This document shows, one piece after another, positions 1-12,768 of a stretch of DNA of 64,000 nucleotides; position 1 is the stretch's first letter, and each line of letters starts with the position of its first letter. A model generated the notes under the pieces. The model made no database searches. It was not told the origin of the DNA and was given only the letters and a program-made list of their open reading frames with translations. The stretch is from Ophiobolus disseminans (Eukaryota; Ascomycota; Dothideomycetes; Pleosporales; Phaeosphaeriaceae): NCBI GenBank assembly GCA_010093685.1, contig MU006224.1:1084476-1148475 (forward strand), written 5' to 3'. Position numbers and translations under genes: made by a program.

Positions 1-2039
1 CTGCGAAACGTGATTAGCTTTCACTTCTTCCAGTGCATTCGCTCAACAGAGTCAAATCACTTACTTCCTATTGTCTGCAACCAAAGCCAGCAAAGAGTCA
101 CACACGAGCGCACCAGACAACAAAACGGCAGCCCCGCGCTCGACCCCTGCCCCACCATCTCATCACAATCGACCCAAGCCCAATTCGCTGCTTTTCGCGC
201 CTAGCCACTTCCCCCCTAGCGCTCATTAGTCATCCCGAAACCTCGCTGGGTTTTCTTCTCGCGCGTCGCGCCTTCCTCTTTGCTCGATACATAAACTGAA
301 CAGCCCTTTATTCACTCTGCCTTCTTCAATCATTGAGAATGCCGGAGGGGAAAAAGGAGCTCAGAGCGATATCATCGGCGTCTGCTTACCCCCTTCTCTT
401 CTGCTTTAAGCTTGTGGAGCGAAGGTAAATAAATTGGACGGTACATTCTTTTGCGTGACGGTATACTGGGAGGGATCGATCGGGAGCCATCTCCACCTTT
501 GGGAAGGGCTTGAGTTGTAATGAAAGGCTCAATTACTCGTGGATGGATCTTGTGGTGTTGGAATTCTGGTTGTGCGCGTGGTGCACCTGGTTTGAGAAGT
601 CTGTAAATCCGTAGGTGCCTCCAATATATATCCCTCAACATCATACACCATCCGCTGACGTCCGTCACGACGCATTGCCTTCTCCATGTCTGCCTGCTCT
701 CGCCTGCTCTGCTGCCTAGCCACTAGAATGGATCCTATTGTTCGCCGTGTCACCAAATTCTCCGTTTCAGCACAACTTCAACAACTTCTTTCCTCCCCAC
801 GACCGCGTAATGTGCCTCGGCCAATATCTTCGGGTCATATGTATACAAACGCCCATCTCAGCACTCCATGCGCTTTCGCTTCTCCCGCAAACATCGTGGC
901 CTCGCCCAATCCCTCATTTTAGCAGTACGCCTCTAAGAACTCAACCGCTACTCGCCATCCCCTTCCTCCAAACCCGAAAGCCTCTGTTTTTCCACGAAAT
1001 GTTGGCCAAGCACAAAACAGCGCAAAACAACACAACCCCCACTAACGCTTTTGACTTTCGACACAAGATGCTGCTTGCCATCTCCTCCTAGAAAGGGCTT
1101 CGAGATGTCGCTGGAATGAGTGTGGCTGTACGCTTTTTGATCTGCTTTCCAGTCTCTCGCCCTCAGCAGCCTCCGTACTTGTGGCAGTCGACGAGTCTGT
1201 ATATCTTCGCCCGGTGTTGTCGATGCAGATGGCAAAACAGAAAACGGCATGTAGGTATCTAGCCTCTCCTGTCGGCGAATTGGATCAATTGCCAATTGAC
1301 GATAAGCAGGGTGGGAAAGGCTGCGGATCGCGGATGAACTTGGTGCTGAGGTTGAAAATAGGCCTTTGACCCGACGGCTGACGCAGCTTCTGGTCTTGCT
1401 AAGTTTACAGGTCTGACTTAGCCGCAAATATCTGAATTGCTGACATCTGCTCAATGGCATTCGGTGCTCGCATTTCCTGTAGGGCCCAAGTCCTCAAGGT
1501 AGAGCAAAGAAGGCGAATGCGACTAGCTCCACGCCATACTTTGTCGCTGTTCTTTGCGATCCTTTTGCTCGAGCTTGGAGGTAGGCCTTTTGGTCGTGAT
1601 GAGCTCGGAAGTCCAGCCTGCTACCGTTTCGCATTGCTCTTCCAGTCCTGTATTAAGTCAGTAAGCAAGAGGATTGGTGTCAGTATGAACATCACAGCAG
1701 TTGCAAAAGAGCTCGAAATTGACCAGAAGGTGTCATATTTGGAAACCTGCCGATGGAAATGACCTGCTACCTAAGCAGCCGATTCATCGATCGAGAGCCC
1801 ACAAGGAAGAGGTGCCATGTGTCCCAAAGAAACCGAACCAAGCCGAACCCAGAACACAAATCTTCAGTCCTTTCCGAAGGCTTAGCGCCTTGATCGTTGA
1901 CGATTTCAGTGTGCAGAAGCATCCAGTATCGCTGTCGAACCCGAATCATCCATGAAATCCCATACCATATCCGTCGCCATCGCCATTTTTCATCGCCTCA
2001 ATCCTCCTTTCCGAGCTCACCATGCATGACAGGACACCC
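1..2039. other. Intergenic, no supportable gene
   Basis: About 2 kb at the left edge. It is CT-rich around 180-330, like fungal promoter and leader DNA. An ATG at 339 in a leader-like context opens only 29 codons before TAA, with a possible donor just before the stop, so a first exon of an unseen gene is possible but unsupported. A 170-codon ATG frame on the minus strand (948-1460) has no recognisable motif and I do not call it. The right end is the 3' flank of the Argonaute gene. Confidence 0.6.
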
Positions 2040-5000
2040 TTAGATGTACCACATCACCTCCTTCAGGCCACGAGCGTTCTGCATGGCCATCAGAGGAGCG
2101 ATCTCGACATTCCTAGACGAAGAGCCAGTGGACGACTGCTGATCGGCCTTGGACTCCTTCTTGCCAGAAGACACAGGGTTGTCGCTCATGTGTGCGCGGG
2201 AGCGGTCGGCGGCCAAATGAGCATAGTAGACGGCAGGGTGCAGAGATACCGGAGTCGTCGAGCGCACATAGTGGTACGAGTGCTCAAAGATGAAGGACTG
2301 CAACTCGGGAGCCAACCACTCACCCTCGTTGAGAATGCATTGGTAGTGAATCGGACGCGCAGTGCCCTTGATGGCCACGTGAGAACAGAGGTAGAAGTCG
2401 AACTCGAAGGGATGAGTGCATCCGGACTCGACCAGGGTACCAGGGAGGGGGTTGTTGTTGCGGTCGCCCTTGCCTACGTCAGGGAAGAAGCGGATGTGGT
2501 GGCGCTTGCCGGCAATGACGACCGTGAACTTGGGCAACTCTTTGCAGCCAAGCTTCTTGAAGCATTCCTTCATGTCGCGGACCTCTTCTTCAAGAACTGC
2601 TGCGTACTGGCCCTCGGAGACACCATCGCGGATGTACAGGACACGTTGTGGCGGCTTGCCCCGACCGATGCGCTGCATCCAGTTCTTGGCCATGAAACCA
2701 AAGTGCTCGTCGATGTTGGACGTAGTGACCATCTCAACACGGTTGCCGTTGGTCTGGACTTCGGCCCAGTACTTCGCGAAGTGGGGGTCGGCGGAGACCG
2801 TGATGGCGGCAAAAGAGGCAGCCTCACCGGAACCAGCTCCAGGAGCGGGATGCGAGACGTCAGCACCAACGACCATGGTGGGAACTATATCAAGTTAGCT
2901 TGTGCTTTGAAGCCACGAATCTACCCGAGACGAACTTACTGCTGGCAGACTTAGGAGCGACCTTGGGGATGAGGTTCGATTTGGCAACCGAGGTGCAGCC
3001 ACCAAGCTTCGCGTTGACCTTCATGCAAACATTGGAGATGTATTGCGGGGACGCAGACATGACATGCTTGGCCTGGAGAACCTGGGAGGCGACACCGAAG
3101 CGGATGTCGCAGGACTTCTTGATGCGGCGGTACACGTCGATGTTGCGGTCGTTGACGATGAAGAAGAGGAGGTTGGGTGGAATGTTGTACCTGGAAAGAG
3201 TCAGCTCGAGTCTCACAGCAGCACGCTGAACGGGTAGTCCGAAGGCCCTCGTAGGATTGGAACTCACCTATTGCCAGTCTGGTTCCACACCTTTTGCACC
3301 ATCTCACCACCATCACTCAAGTTGCCGGGCCCCATCCAGGGCGTCTTGCCATGCTGAGGGTGTGCCGAGACGAGACCACCATGGCTCTCGTAGATCTGAA
3401 CAAACTTCTGGAAGAAGGTGGCAACTGCTGGAGGTGGAGGAGCACCACGACCAACGACACAGCAAACGCCCCATGCCTTGATTGGGCGATCTTTGTTGTT
3501 TACAGCGAACTTACGTCCATCAAGGCGCCAGCGACTATGGAAGGTTAGTATTGCCGTCAATGTAGATGTGTGTCAAACTTGCCCAGCAATCATGTCCGCA
3601 GGCTTGAGCTGAGCCTCCCTGGAGCCAGCACCGAAGTGCACGGCCGGTGAGGGGAGGATGCGGGCCTTGACCTTAGCGGCGTTGGGGTTGACCTGGAGAC
3701 CATAGTGCTTTAGGTAGGGGTCGTTGGCCCAGTTGAGAAGGCGGACACCCTGCTGCACTGCAGCCCAGCGCTCCTTGGGGAGAGTGACAGCAAACTTGAT
3801 CATGTTGGAGGTCTGAGTGTCGGACAACTTGGTGTTGTAACGCTGATTGGCATCGATCTTGAGGACGTCCATGGGCATGTAAACTGCGCCGCCCCTAATT
3901 TTCTTGGTCATACGAACGACAGGGATGCCTGGATGGTGTCAGCATATTCAGAAGCTAGGATTGGAGAAAGACTTACCTGGCATGCAGTTCACGTTGTACT
4001 TATTCTTGAAGTACCTAGCGATAGTGATCTGCCTAGTGCGATCATCGGGATCCGGGAAGGTGGCCTCGTTGACATCCTTGTTCTCGAAATCGTCAATGGT
4101 CCACATGACCTGCTCGCCCTTGAGGTGGGTGGTTGAGACTCCGACGCGGCGGAAGACACGAAGGTCCTTCTTCAGATGAGAGTTCTTCCAATCGCTACGA
4201 GCCTGCTTGAAGCGCGTCTGGAACTGCGGCGGAGTGCAGTTGAAGACTTGACCAACAGCTCGAGTAAGCTCTTGAGTGCGCCAAAATGTTCCGTTAGCGA
4301 CGTCAACGTTGACGGAGAGTGACTTGTTAAATTTGTCGTCGAGGACGGGGCGAAGGGACGCGAAGACACCCTTGAAGGCCTCAACACCACCACCAAGGTC
4401 GAAACGCTGCTCGCCACGCTGGAAGAAAGACTTCTTGATTTGCGTGTATTGCTGCGAAGGCCACTCGCGCATGACATGGTCGAAGAAATTGATCGTGTCA
4501 ATGCACTCATTGGACCACGTAGCCTGGCCGTTGAGGAAGGCGGTCATGTGGTTGAAGTCGACCTTGCGAGTGTGTCGGAGGTGGATAGTGTGCTTGTTGC
4601 CACGCTGGCCTTCCTTGGTTGGGCGGCCTTCCTCGTCGTCGAGGTCCACAGTGATGCGGGTATCGTCACGGTCAAGACGCTTGCCGGACCTAAAGAGCTG
4701 TTAGTCAAGTACCAAGAACAAAGGGAAGAGTGACTCACCAGGCAAGCTTGTTGCCGTCCCAGACCCACAGGTTGAGTGGCTCACCCAGAGCAGCCTTGAC
4801 TCCCTTGGAGCGCCAGATCTTCTTGAGCAGAACGCGCTTGGTGTAGTCCTTGGCATCACCAGTGAAGTGGACATCATACTGATGGACTATGGTGTCGGGA
4901 GTCTTGGTGATGTTGAAGGTATTCAGCATGATGCCGCACTCCTTGCCGAAGGTGTTGAAGTTCTTCGGGCGCTGGGGCAAGGCAGACGGAATGGTCATCT

Positions 5001-5576
5001 GGTAATCGATGTCAATACTAATGTTCGCATGTCGAGGGTTGTAGGACATCATGTCCTGGTAGAGGCGGGGAGTTTCATTGGTCATGATGAAAGGTAGGGG
5101 ATACAATCGAGTGGTACAGATAGTGTGCAAAAGTGAGGATGAATGAAGGGTAGATAGAAATGAGTGCAGCGAAAGTCAAGAAATGTGGAGAGAGATGCCG
5201 TTTTATACCCACGAAACACAGCTTGACCGATGAGCGGACTTGAGCTCGTTCGCATGTTGGGCATGCATGGGAGATGAGGAGTGTTTGTGCGCAGGAGGGT
5301 ACATGCAAATGCGGGCTGAGACAGAAGGGCGTTTGTACTTACACCACGGGCCTGGTACCAGCCACCAAGACCAAGGAACTCTGAGATGTTCTTGAGGTCA
5401 GTAGGCCTGGTGTAGTCGACCACAGTACCGAAAGACGGATCGCGGTTGCCATCGAGGCGAGGGATGGACTTGGGCATAGAGCGCTGCGTAGGGTCGCGCG
5501 AATCGGACGAAGAGCCGTTAGAAGAGCGCTCAGGCTTCTTCTCGGCCTGGGCGTGCTTCTTGTTTGGACCGGCCAT
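2040..5576 (-). CDS. Argonaute (QDE-2-like) RNA-silencing slicer
   Basis: Small-RNA-guided endonuclease of RNA silencing (quelling-type), the core of RISC in the cytoplasm. Seven exons join as complement(2040..2884, 2940..3190, 3268..3534, 3583..3928, 3977..4689, 4739..5055, 5343..5576), 2973 nt, 990 aa. An N-terminal basic low-complexity stretch leads into the N and linker domains, then PAZ, then Mid-PIWI. PIWI has GADVSHP (Asp718), the glutamate of NRVEMV (Glu760), YIRDGVSEGQ (Asp796) and VYYAHL (His932), so the DEDH slicer tetrad looks complete. The protein ends in MWYI, a hydrophobic C-terminus typical of the family. Introns are 48-77 nt except the first coding one (287 nt); the intron at 3535-3582 has a GC donor. 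The ATG at 5576 has a strong context (GAAATGG). The exact 3' splice site of the 287-nt intron is the least certain part. Confidence 0.93.
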
Positions 5577-5584
5577 TTCGAACT

Positions 5585-5705
5585 CTGCATCGTGTCAGCG
5601 CTGATTGGAGAAGAGCGGGAAATGCGATGCAGACGCCATTCGCCGCGGTGTGCAACCGCAGCAAGCAGCCGCAACGGTGAGCGCCGCACAGTGGGATTTA
5701 CGTAC
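5585..5705 (-). promoter_or_regulatory. Probable 5'UTR intron of the Argonaute gene
   Basis: Just upstream of the Argonaute ATG the minus strand shows a donor GTACGT, a branch-like CGCTGAC and an acceptor ATGCAG, 121 nt in all. Splicing would remove an upstream ATG that lies out of frame 14 nt before the real start. Seen directly as sequence signals; its use is inferred. Confidence 0.5.
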
Positions 5706-8007
5706 CTTGAACTCAGATCTGAGTCAATGGGAAGACTGGCGCGTCGAGAGCGTTTGGAGCCGCTAGATCGCTGATCTGGTGCTGAGGCGGGTCAGTATGA
5801 TGCTCGAAAGTCTCAACCTGCGCACCTATGTGATTGCAGGTCGACAAGAAGAGGAGTGAGGTGAGATATGTGGCAAATGCAAGACGTACAAAAGCGCTGC
5901 AGGCAAATGCGATGTGCGCGCAGTGGTTGTCGAAAAGGTGAGGTGGAGGGGAGATGTGAGAGGTAGAAAAGCGAGGGAGGTTTTGGGCATGTGGTGTTTT
6001 GAAATCAAACGTGGTAAGTGCGCATGAGATTATCGTGGTGAAGACGCGTTGCTGGGGCAAGAGCGGTCGACGCGGGGCACCAGCTCGTGGTGAAGACGAC
6101 TTGGGGTAGATGGGCAAAATCAAAAGAGGAAGGTGTGCAGAGCAGAAAGGTGCAAGTGAAGGGCAAGTAGCTGCGGAAGGTTAGACACTTACATTTGAAA
6201 GATGCTAAGCACCTGATGCTGGCCTGCAGTAAGGTGTTGACTGGACTGTCTGTAGTGAGGGACTTGAGACCGGCTCGGATGTTGTGGTAGAGGGGTGAGC
6301 TTGTGTTTCTTGTCGAGGAAGCTGTTGTTGTATAGGAAGCTTGTCCACTTGAAGATCCAAGTAGAGGAGGTGAGATGAGTTGCTGTTGTGAGGTGGAGGA
6401 AGAAGAGTTGGAGGCGGGTGGCAGTGTTGTTTATATGGGGGACGGGCTACCTCAGATCCGCGCTACTGGAGTAGCGTGTCCCTTGCGATTTGGAGGAGGT
6501 AAGAGAGGACGGCTGAGGATCAGGTGAGGATCTGGGTGTTGTGACCGGCTGTTGGGACAGACGGTTGGGCACCAACAGAGCCTGGTGAGAGACGACTTTG
6601 GTAGATGATAAGCGCAGGTTAATGATGCGATACAAGCCAGCAAATAGCGTAGATAGAGAGGAAAGAGAGTAAGGGTGGCATATGATGAAGATGTTGAACA
6701 TGGGAGTCTACGATGTCTAGGTTAGACATTGGATAGAACACCAAGGGCATGACGAGTACTTTGATAAGTGAAGCAAGGGGGCTACTTGATGAACATCGAA
6801 GATAACGGACAAGAAACGAGAACCAAGTTGACCAAGAAGGACATACATATATATACTTTGATACACAGTCAACTGTGCCATGACCAGCCATCTAGTGAAA
6901 TCTCACCACCATATGAAACTCCGACTCGGAAGTGAAATGCACCAAAAAGATACCATGACCCAACAAACGAGAACTATATAAAACCAGCAGACGATGCCAC
7001 TCGCCTTACGACCGCAGTCTTATAGGAACTATTCATATTCCAAAGATACTCAATCCACGAACTGCGCCACCAAAGCCCCTATTCGACAGAACGGCGAGTC
7101 TTGGAGGCGCACAAAGACACAACGAGTTTTCAAGGGTACCCTATACTTCCACAAAAGTTCAAAAGCAGCATCTTCGCAAAGCCTTCAACCTCAGAACCCG
7201 TTGTCCACAAATCGAAGCACAACCCCAGCTCGCACATCACAATCCCCAGTGCGTCTGCCAAAACCATCTCTTCCTTTGCCCCCTTTACTGGGTCGCGAAA
7301 CACTTCGCACCACCGCCCGTGGAAGACTTCCCATTTCATGTAGCACTATGCACGTCGTCAGCGCTGCGGTACACAATGTACATGATGTACGACTTGTTGA
7401 GCGGTGTGTGTGTGTGTGAGTCGGGAAGCTACATGCATCCGCCGTTGAAAGGCACGACGTTGCCTTACCTCCGCGGGCCTGGGCATGTCTTCCGGGCCAA
7501 TGAAACATCCACATCTCCCATTCTCAGCACATCAGCGCCGGGAAGACGAAGCACTCGAACGAAACCACAAGACATGATGCAATAGACATTTGCAAATAGT
7601 AATCGCTGTGAATTCAAAAAGAAGCTCATTCCGCGTAGGGCGTGGCAAGTAACGATTATAAACTGTATGACCTCCAATGTGCCCGTGAGACAAAGATCCC
7701 AACGCCGTGCTCTGCATCTGAGACGTGCATGTCCATTTTACCGTTTGAGTTGAGAAAGAAAAAAAGGAAGAGAAGACGCCATCCAATGCAATGTTCGCAG
7801 TCATCTCCAGGCTTTGCAGAGACGCGATGAGCTCACCAACCCAAACCAAACCCGATGTCAGTCGTCGTGGTACTGAACCGGTCCTTCAGGAACGTCGCAG
7901 CGGCTATACCAATTTTTCAAGTCATTAGAAGACTCACGTTGCCGTTCAGGCACGTCGGAGTGCCGACGCTGTCTTTGCGGAAAGTCAGTAGGCTCACAAT
8001 GACCCTC
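5706..8007. other. Long upstream region, no gene seen
   Basis: Between the Argonaute gene and the 3' end of the Rna14 gene, both on the minus strand. The part next to Argonaute is CT-rich when read on the minus strand, as expected for a leader or promoter. It also contains a short TA run near 6845 and a GT run near 7407. Open frames here are short, overlapping and without motifs. Confidence 0.6.
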
Positions 8008-11000
8008 CTAGGATCCCCAGGCACTCCCCACACTCGAAGTATGCTGATGGCCACCGCCGTTCTGGTTTCCATACTTCTCCTGTATGCTAGCAAGCTGCTG
8101 CGCAGTCGTCGGCGTAGTACCCCAACGCTGCGGCGCAGGAGGCTGTGCTTGTGGCGGATCAGGTATCGACTGTATGTTTCGAAGGATGGCGACCATGGCG
8201 TCGGGCTTGAAGCGCGTCTCTGTGTAGGTGTGTGCAGGCGGAATGATGCTGAGGAGGAAGTTGATTTCGCGAGCAAGCGGGGCAGGACCTTGAACCACAG
8301 GTGTGTTGCCAGACGTAGCTAAGTTACGACGTGCGGCGTCAAGGCGGCGGCCTGCTGCACCCTTCAGAGCGGGAGACTCACCCCGAGCGAGCTTGCGTGG
8401 GCCGCCGTCATCATAACTGTCCTCGAGGGGCCGCTTCGGTGAGTTGGTGTTGATAGCTGGTATGATGTTTCCAAGATGTGGTGAGTTATACACCGCCGGC
8501 GAAGCAATACGCTGCTCAATCTGCGGTGGCATGACAGGGTGAGGCTCTTCGACCGAGTTCATGATGGAGGGCATCACAGGCTTCATCTGAGTCCGTGGTG
8601 AGATGATCGGGCGGATAGTCGTGGGATCAAACGTGGGACCCGCATAGCGCTGTGAGAAAAGCTGGAGTTGCGGGTCTTCGGGGTAAAGTGTGAACATGCG
8701 CTGCTCGAGCTTGGTGACCTGGGAGAGCTCGCCAAACTGAGATTCGTAGTCGTGGAAGAAGAGGAAGAGCGACTTGGCTCGTTGTACGTTGTCAGGCTTG
8801 GCGGTGATCTTCGTGACGACAGTCTCGAACACGGCGCGGGCATCTACGCATGTCAGTTTTGCTACATCTATAGTAATGGTAAGTACTCACTAGTCGAATC
8901 ATTGAGCTTGATCAGGTGCTTGATGTATTCTAATGCAAAGTGCTCGTCTTCTGGGAAGAGTTTCATGCCACGCTCGAAGATCTTGTTGGCAGCTGGGTCT
9001 TGGTAACAGTGATGCTCAATGAGAGCACTAGCGACATAGGCCTCACTGAGCAGCTTCCCCTTCTTACGAGCCTCGGCGAAAACACTGCGGAAACCTCCTA
9101 CGTCTGCACCAGGCGAACCTTTACCCTGCACGCGTCGCATCGCACGCATCAGTGCGATCCATGCATATGTGAGCGTCTTCTTCAGGACCTGGGTTTGCAC
9201 ATTGTATCCTGCAGTTATATTTGTAAGCTGCTCATTGTGGTTCATCTCTTTCTGCTGCTGTATTCTCGCTGCCTCATCTTCATCATCATCGCCGTTTTGT
9301 GCCATGGTTCGAGCAGCTTCGTCTGCCTGCTTTTGAGCCTCGAATGCTTCTTTCGCACGCGCAATCGAATGCTCCTCTCGCTTCTTGGTTTGCGCAGTCA
9401 GGTCGTAGATAGTATCCAACAGCTTCATATATGGTTCGCGCACGGCTTTGCCCTTGGCGATCAGACCCGGCTGGCCATCCTCAAAGTCGGTGCTTAGCTC
9501 CACTTGGGTGGCCTTCTTGAAGGCTAAAAGACAGCTCTCAGGGTTGGCGTCGATGCCATCGGCGAGAAACTTGTCTCCCTCCTGTTGCAGGCCGTTCTCG
9601 AAGCTCCACTCAGCCGCGTCGTACCAAAGCTCTGGCCAAAAGCGAAGTGCCATGAGGGCGTGCTTGTAGATGTGAAGAATGCGCTTGTGGTGGAGTGCGC
9701 GGTCGTCGAAAGCAATCTCCATTGGGTCGCTCTTTTCCCACTGAATCCAATTCTGCCATAGCCTCACTTGGGTCATGTAGTCCTCGTGGCCATCGAAGCC
9801 GGGGGCAGGTGGTAAGCGGGGGAGAGTTGTGCGGTTGACACCCCTTGTGATGGTGCTTTCGAGGACATTGATAGCGCCTCGTGCGGTCATATAGGAGGCC
9901 GACTTCTCTTGTAGGTTCTTCCGGCCCTGCTGGTGTTAGAGTCACGCGTCTACGAGGGCAAATCGCAACTTACTGTAGCTTTGTTGTTCTGCAGCTCGAA
10001 CTTGTCGTATTCACGCCAGATCTCCAGAGTCGCCCTGTGAGGGATGGAAATGGCACGCTGGTAGACTTTCCGCAGGGTGTCCATTTTCTGCATGTCTTGC
10101 CAATTGCTGCCACCAATGACACCTGGACCTCCCTTCACCACCTCGATGTAGTCGAGCCATAGCCTTCCGGCATTCATATCGATGCCGACCTGGTCGAGTA
10201 CAAACTCGTAGGCTTGCGTGATAATCTGTCGGTTTTGGCCAGACGCGTCACTTATTAGGTTGTAGCGTCGTCGAATGAAATCGATGTACGCAGAGTATAG
10301 TGGGACGTAGGGGGCCAGCATGACGGATTTGCCAAAGATGACTTCGACCTTCTGAAGCTCGTCAAGCTCGGTCTCGAATGCGACGTACTCGACCCATTGT
10401 TCACCCTAGACACGTTAGCGCACTGGACGGAAACATGACCGGGGTGCTTACCGCTGTAGGGAACAGCTTGAGGAAGCGCTCAAAGACGGTTCGCGCGTCG
10501 TCGTTCTTGTGTCGCCTGCGGTGCTCCTCAATTAGACTCAACCACGCTTCGATGTCACCACGAGGATCTTCAGCAATACGATCTTCAAGGATGCCAATGC
10601 GGTCCTGTGGGAGACGAGCCTTTGGAAGAGCTGCAGAGGTGGGGACAGGAGTGACTGGTGCTGCAGACTGGCGCGCAGAAGCAACGTTCAGGAGAGCGGG
10701 AGCAGCTGGCTTAGTAGCGTCTGGCACAGGCGTATTGCCGTTGGGAACAGAAGAAGCAACGGAAGGAGCAGACTCATGGACAGCGACAGAAGCAGAGAGA
10801 AGGGATGAGGGACCCTGATCTTGTGCACTACGTAACTGTACATCTGGAGTGGGTACTGTATTGTTTGGGGTGTTTGTAAATGAACGTTGTGGTGAATTTG
10901 CAGCCCCAGAGGCATTGTTCAGCACAGCAGCGGCCGTCATGGGCTGCCCGACAGGCTCCTCTTCCTCGTCCTCGCTCTCGTCGACGAATCCACCCCTTGT

Positions 11001-11261
11001 ACGCGGCTGCTTCGACGGCGTCGGCGCGGCGGACACCTCAGCCGAGACCGGGGCAAGCTGGTGGTTTACTCCATTCTCGCCCTCGCCATCAGCGGGCGGG
11101 GGCGTATTAGCTACAGACTCAGGCATCGATACTGACTGGTCTGAGGGCGACTGCGGAGAGTAGGCGTTGGCGGGATCATACTCTTCTTCGGGGTTGTAGA
11201 CGGTGGAAGGGTCGTACTCCTTCTGCGCGCTAAGGAAGGCGAGCTCGGCGTCGTCCGCCAT
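8008..11261 (-). CDS. RNA14: mRNA 3'-end processing factor Rna14 / CstF-77
   Basis: HAT-repeat scaffold of cleavage factor IA, which acts in nuclear pre-mRNA cleavage and polyadenylation. Four exons: complement(8008..8843, 8891..9926, 9974..10405, 10452..11261), 3114 nt, 1037 aa. The first ~200 residues are acidic and low in complexity (YDPSTVYNPEEEYDP). HAT repeats start near residue 215 (DPRGDIEAWLSLIEEH) and continue through the RYNLISDA segment, GRKNLQEKSASYMTAR and FWPELWYDAAEW. They end with TNARAVFETVV and the Suf-type SLFLFFHDYESQFG block. The C-terminal ~250 residues are Pro-rich with a late IPPAHTY stretch, as in the region that binds other CF IA subunits. Longer than yeast Rna14 because of the N- and C-terminal extensions. 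Introns are 46-47 nt. The third exon starts at a CAGCAG tandem acceptor. Confidence 0.93.
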
Positions 11262-11832
11262 GATGGAGAGGACAGAAATACTGGGGTCAGGTGTTAGAAT
11301 GTGGTTGGAGGCGACTGGAGGTGTGCCTGGTACGAACTACTCAAGGTGGTGCAGGAGACAATGAAAGCCTTTGTCGCGTGGTTAGCAGGCACGAGCACCC
11401 AAGATGCGCGACCAGCGGAAGGCGCTCCCGGAAGCACGGAACAGCAGTGGAAGGTGCAGTGTCGCGCGCAATTAGGGTGTAGATGCGTAGAGGTTGAGGA
11501 GATGCGCCGGGCTGTGAATTGGCGGGCGGGCTCTGCGGCTGTTGGCGATGAGGAGACGGTGATGGAAGGCCAGGCTGCGCTAAGAGTTGCCGCTTGGCGT
11601 TGCCGCTAGTGCTCGAGCTCGCGCCGATGTCATCGCTCAGGAACAGCCCGTGAGACCGAGACCCTTCACTTTGACCCAAGACACTCGCCGTGCAGTTACT
11701 TGGTCATGTACAGATGCGACGTTTGGTGACTCCAGCCCTCTCCGACCCATATTCGTATACAAAGACACCGGCCGCTCTTTGCTGTGGCTTACCCGCGGCC
11801 TACGACGTAGTTGAAGACACGGCGCATACACA
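11262..11832. promoter_or_regulatory. Shared divergent promoter region
   Basis: 571 bp between the start of the Rna14 gene (minus) and the start of the UNC-50 gene (plus). It must hold both promoters. No clear TATA box or operator stands out. Confidence 0.6.
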
Positions 11833-12768
11833 ATGAACCCACACATCACCCTGCCCCGGCCAACAGGCGGGCCCTCAAACTTTGGCTCTACGACTCCATC
11901 ATCGCGGCGCAATGAGGTCCGCATGCCGCGCTTCTTCAAGCGCCTGTTCAAGTTTCCGCAAATGGACTTTGAGATGGCCATATGGGAAATTATGAGTCTG
12001 ATAATAGCGCCAAAGAAGGTGTTTAGGCAGATATACTACCACGTATGATCTATGCTACACTGTGTTTGAGGATATCGCTGACTGTATATAGAAACAAACA
12101 ACAAAAACCTATCACCGCCCCGACCCATCCTTTACATACCTCCTCTCCTTCTTCCTGACCCTTACGTCCCTCGCATGGGGCTTCGCATACGCAAAAGGCT
12201 TTACACAAACGCTTCACCTCACACTTGTCTTCATATTTGGACACTTCCTCCTGCTGTCTCTCGTCACAGCGACACTATTTTTCTTCCTGGTCGGGCGGTT
12301 GCTGGGCCCAGGCAATTCATTACTACCAGGACGGCGGAGAGGACTCTACAACCTAAACGAGGCGGATGGCGGGAAAGAAGAACTCGAGTTTGGATACTGC
12401 TGGGACGTGGCGATACGAGCATTCGTGCCAGTGTGGGTATTCTTGTATCTGGTGCAATTTCTGTGCATGCCGCTTGTTGGAACAAATCACTGGTAAGCCT
12501 CATTATCAGCGGTAGAAAGTCTCGTGTTAACATCCTCAGGGTATCTTTACTTGTCTCCAACACACTATACCTCATTGCACTCAACTACTACTTCATCATC
12601 ACCTTCCTAGGGTACAACGCACTCCCCTTCCTACACCACACCGAACTACTCCTCGCTCCCATCGCCGTCACATGGATACTCTGGTTCGCGTCACTCTTCG
12701 GCTTCAACATGTCGAAACACTTTGCGCCGGTGTTATGGGCCGGTGCGCGGTTGCGGAAGCACGTCTAA
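11833..12768 (+). CDS. UNC-50 / Gmh1 family Golgi membrane protein
   Basis: Small polytopic Golgi protein. In yeast, Gmh1 interacts with the Arf exchange factors Gea1/Gea2; in animals UNC-50 is needed for trafficking of certain receptors. Three exons 11833..12042, 12092..12492, 12540..12768 give 840 nt, 279 aa. The family signature is clear: RLFKFPQMDFEMAIWEI, APKKVFRQIYYHKQT, a charged RPDPSF, then five to six hydrophobic segments with NTLYLIALNYYFIITFLGY and a C-terminal PVLWAGARLRKHV. Both introns are short (49 and 47 nt) and fall in conserved blocks that become continuous only after splicing. Neighbour of the Rna14 gene in head-to-head orientation. A Sec7-PH Arf exchange factor lies about 8 kb away, which is probably coincidence. 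Confidence 0.93.

Noticed and set aside
948..1460. 170-codon minus-strand ATG frame
   Set aside because: No motif, unusual composition and no supporting splice or leader signals; could be real but not supportable.
2022..2954. 310-codon plus-strand open frame over the Argonaute gene
   Set aside because: It is the antisense shadow of the PIWI exon, which carries clear catalytic motifs on the minus strand.
7400..7425. GT-run as a possible regulatory element
   Set aside because: A short simple repeat of a common kind with no link to a gene.
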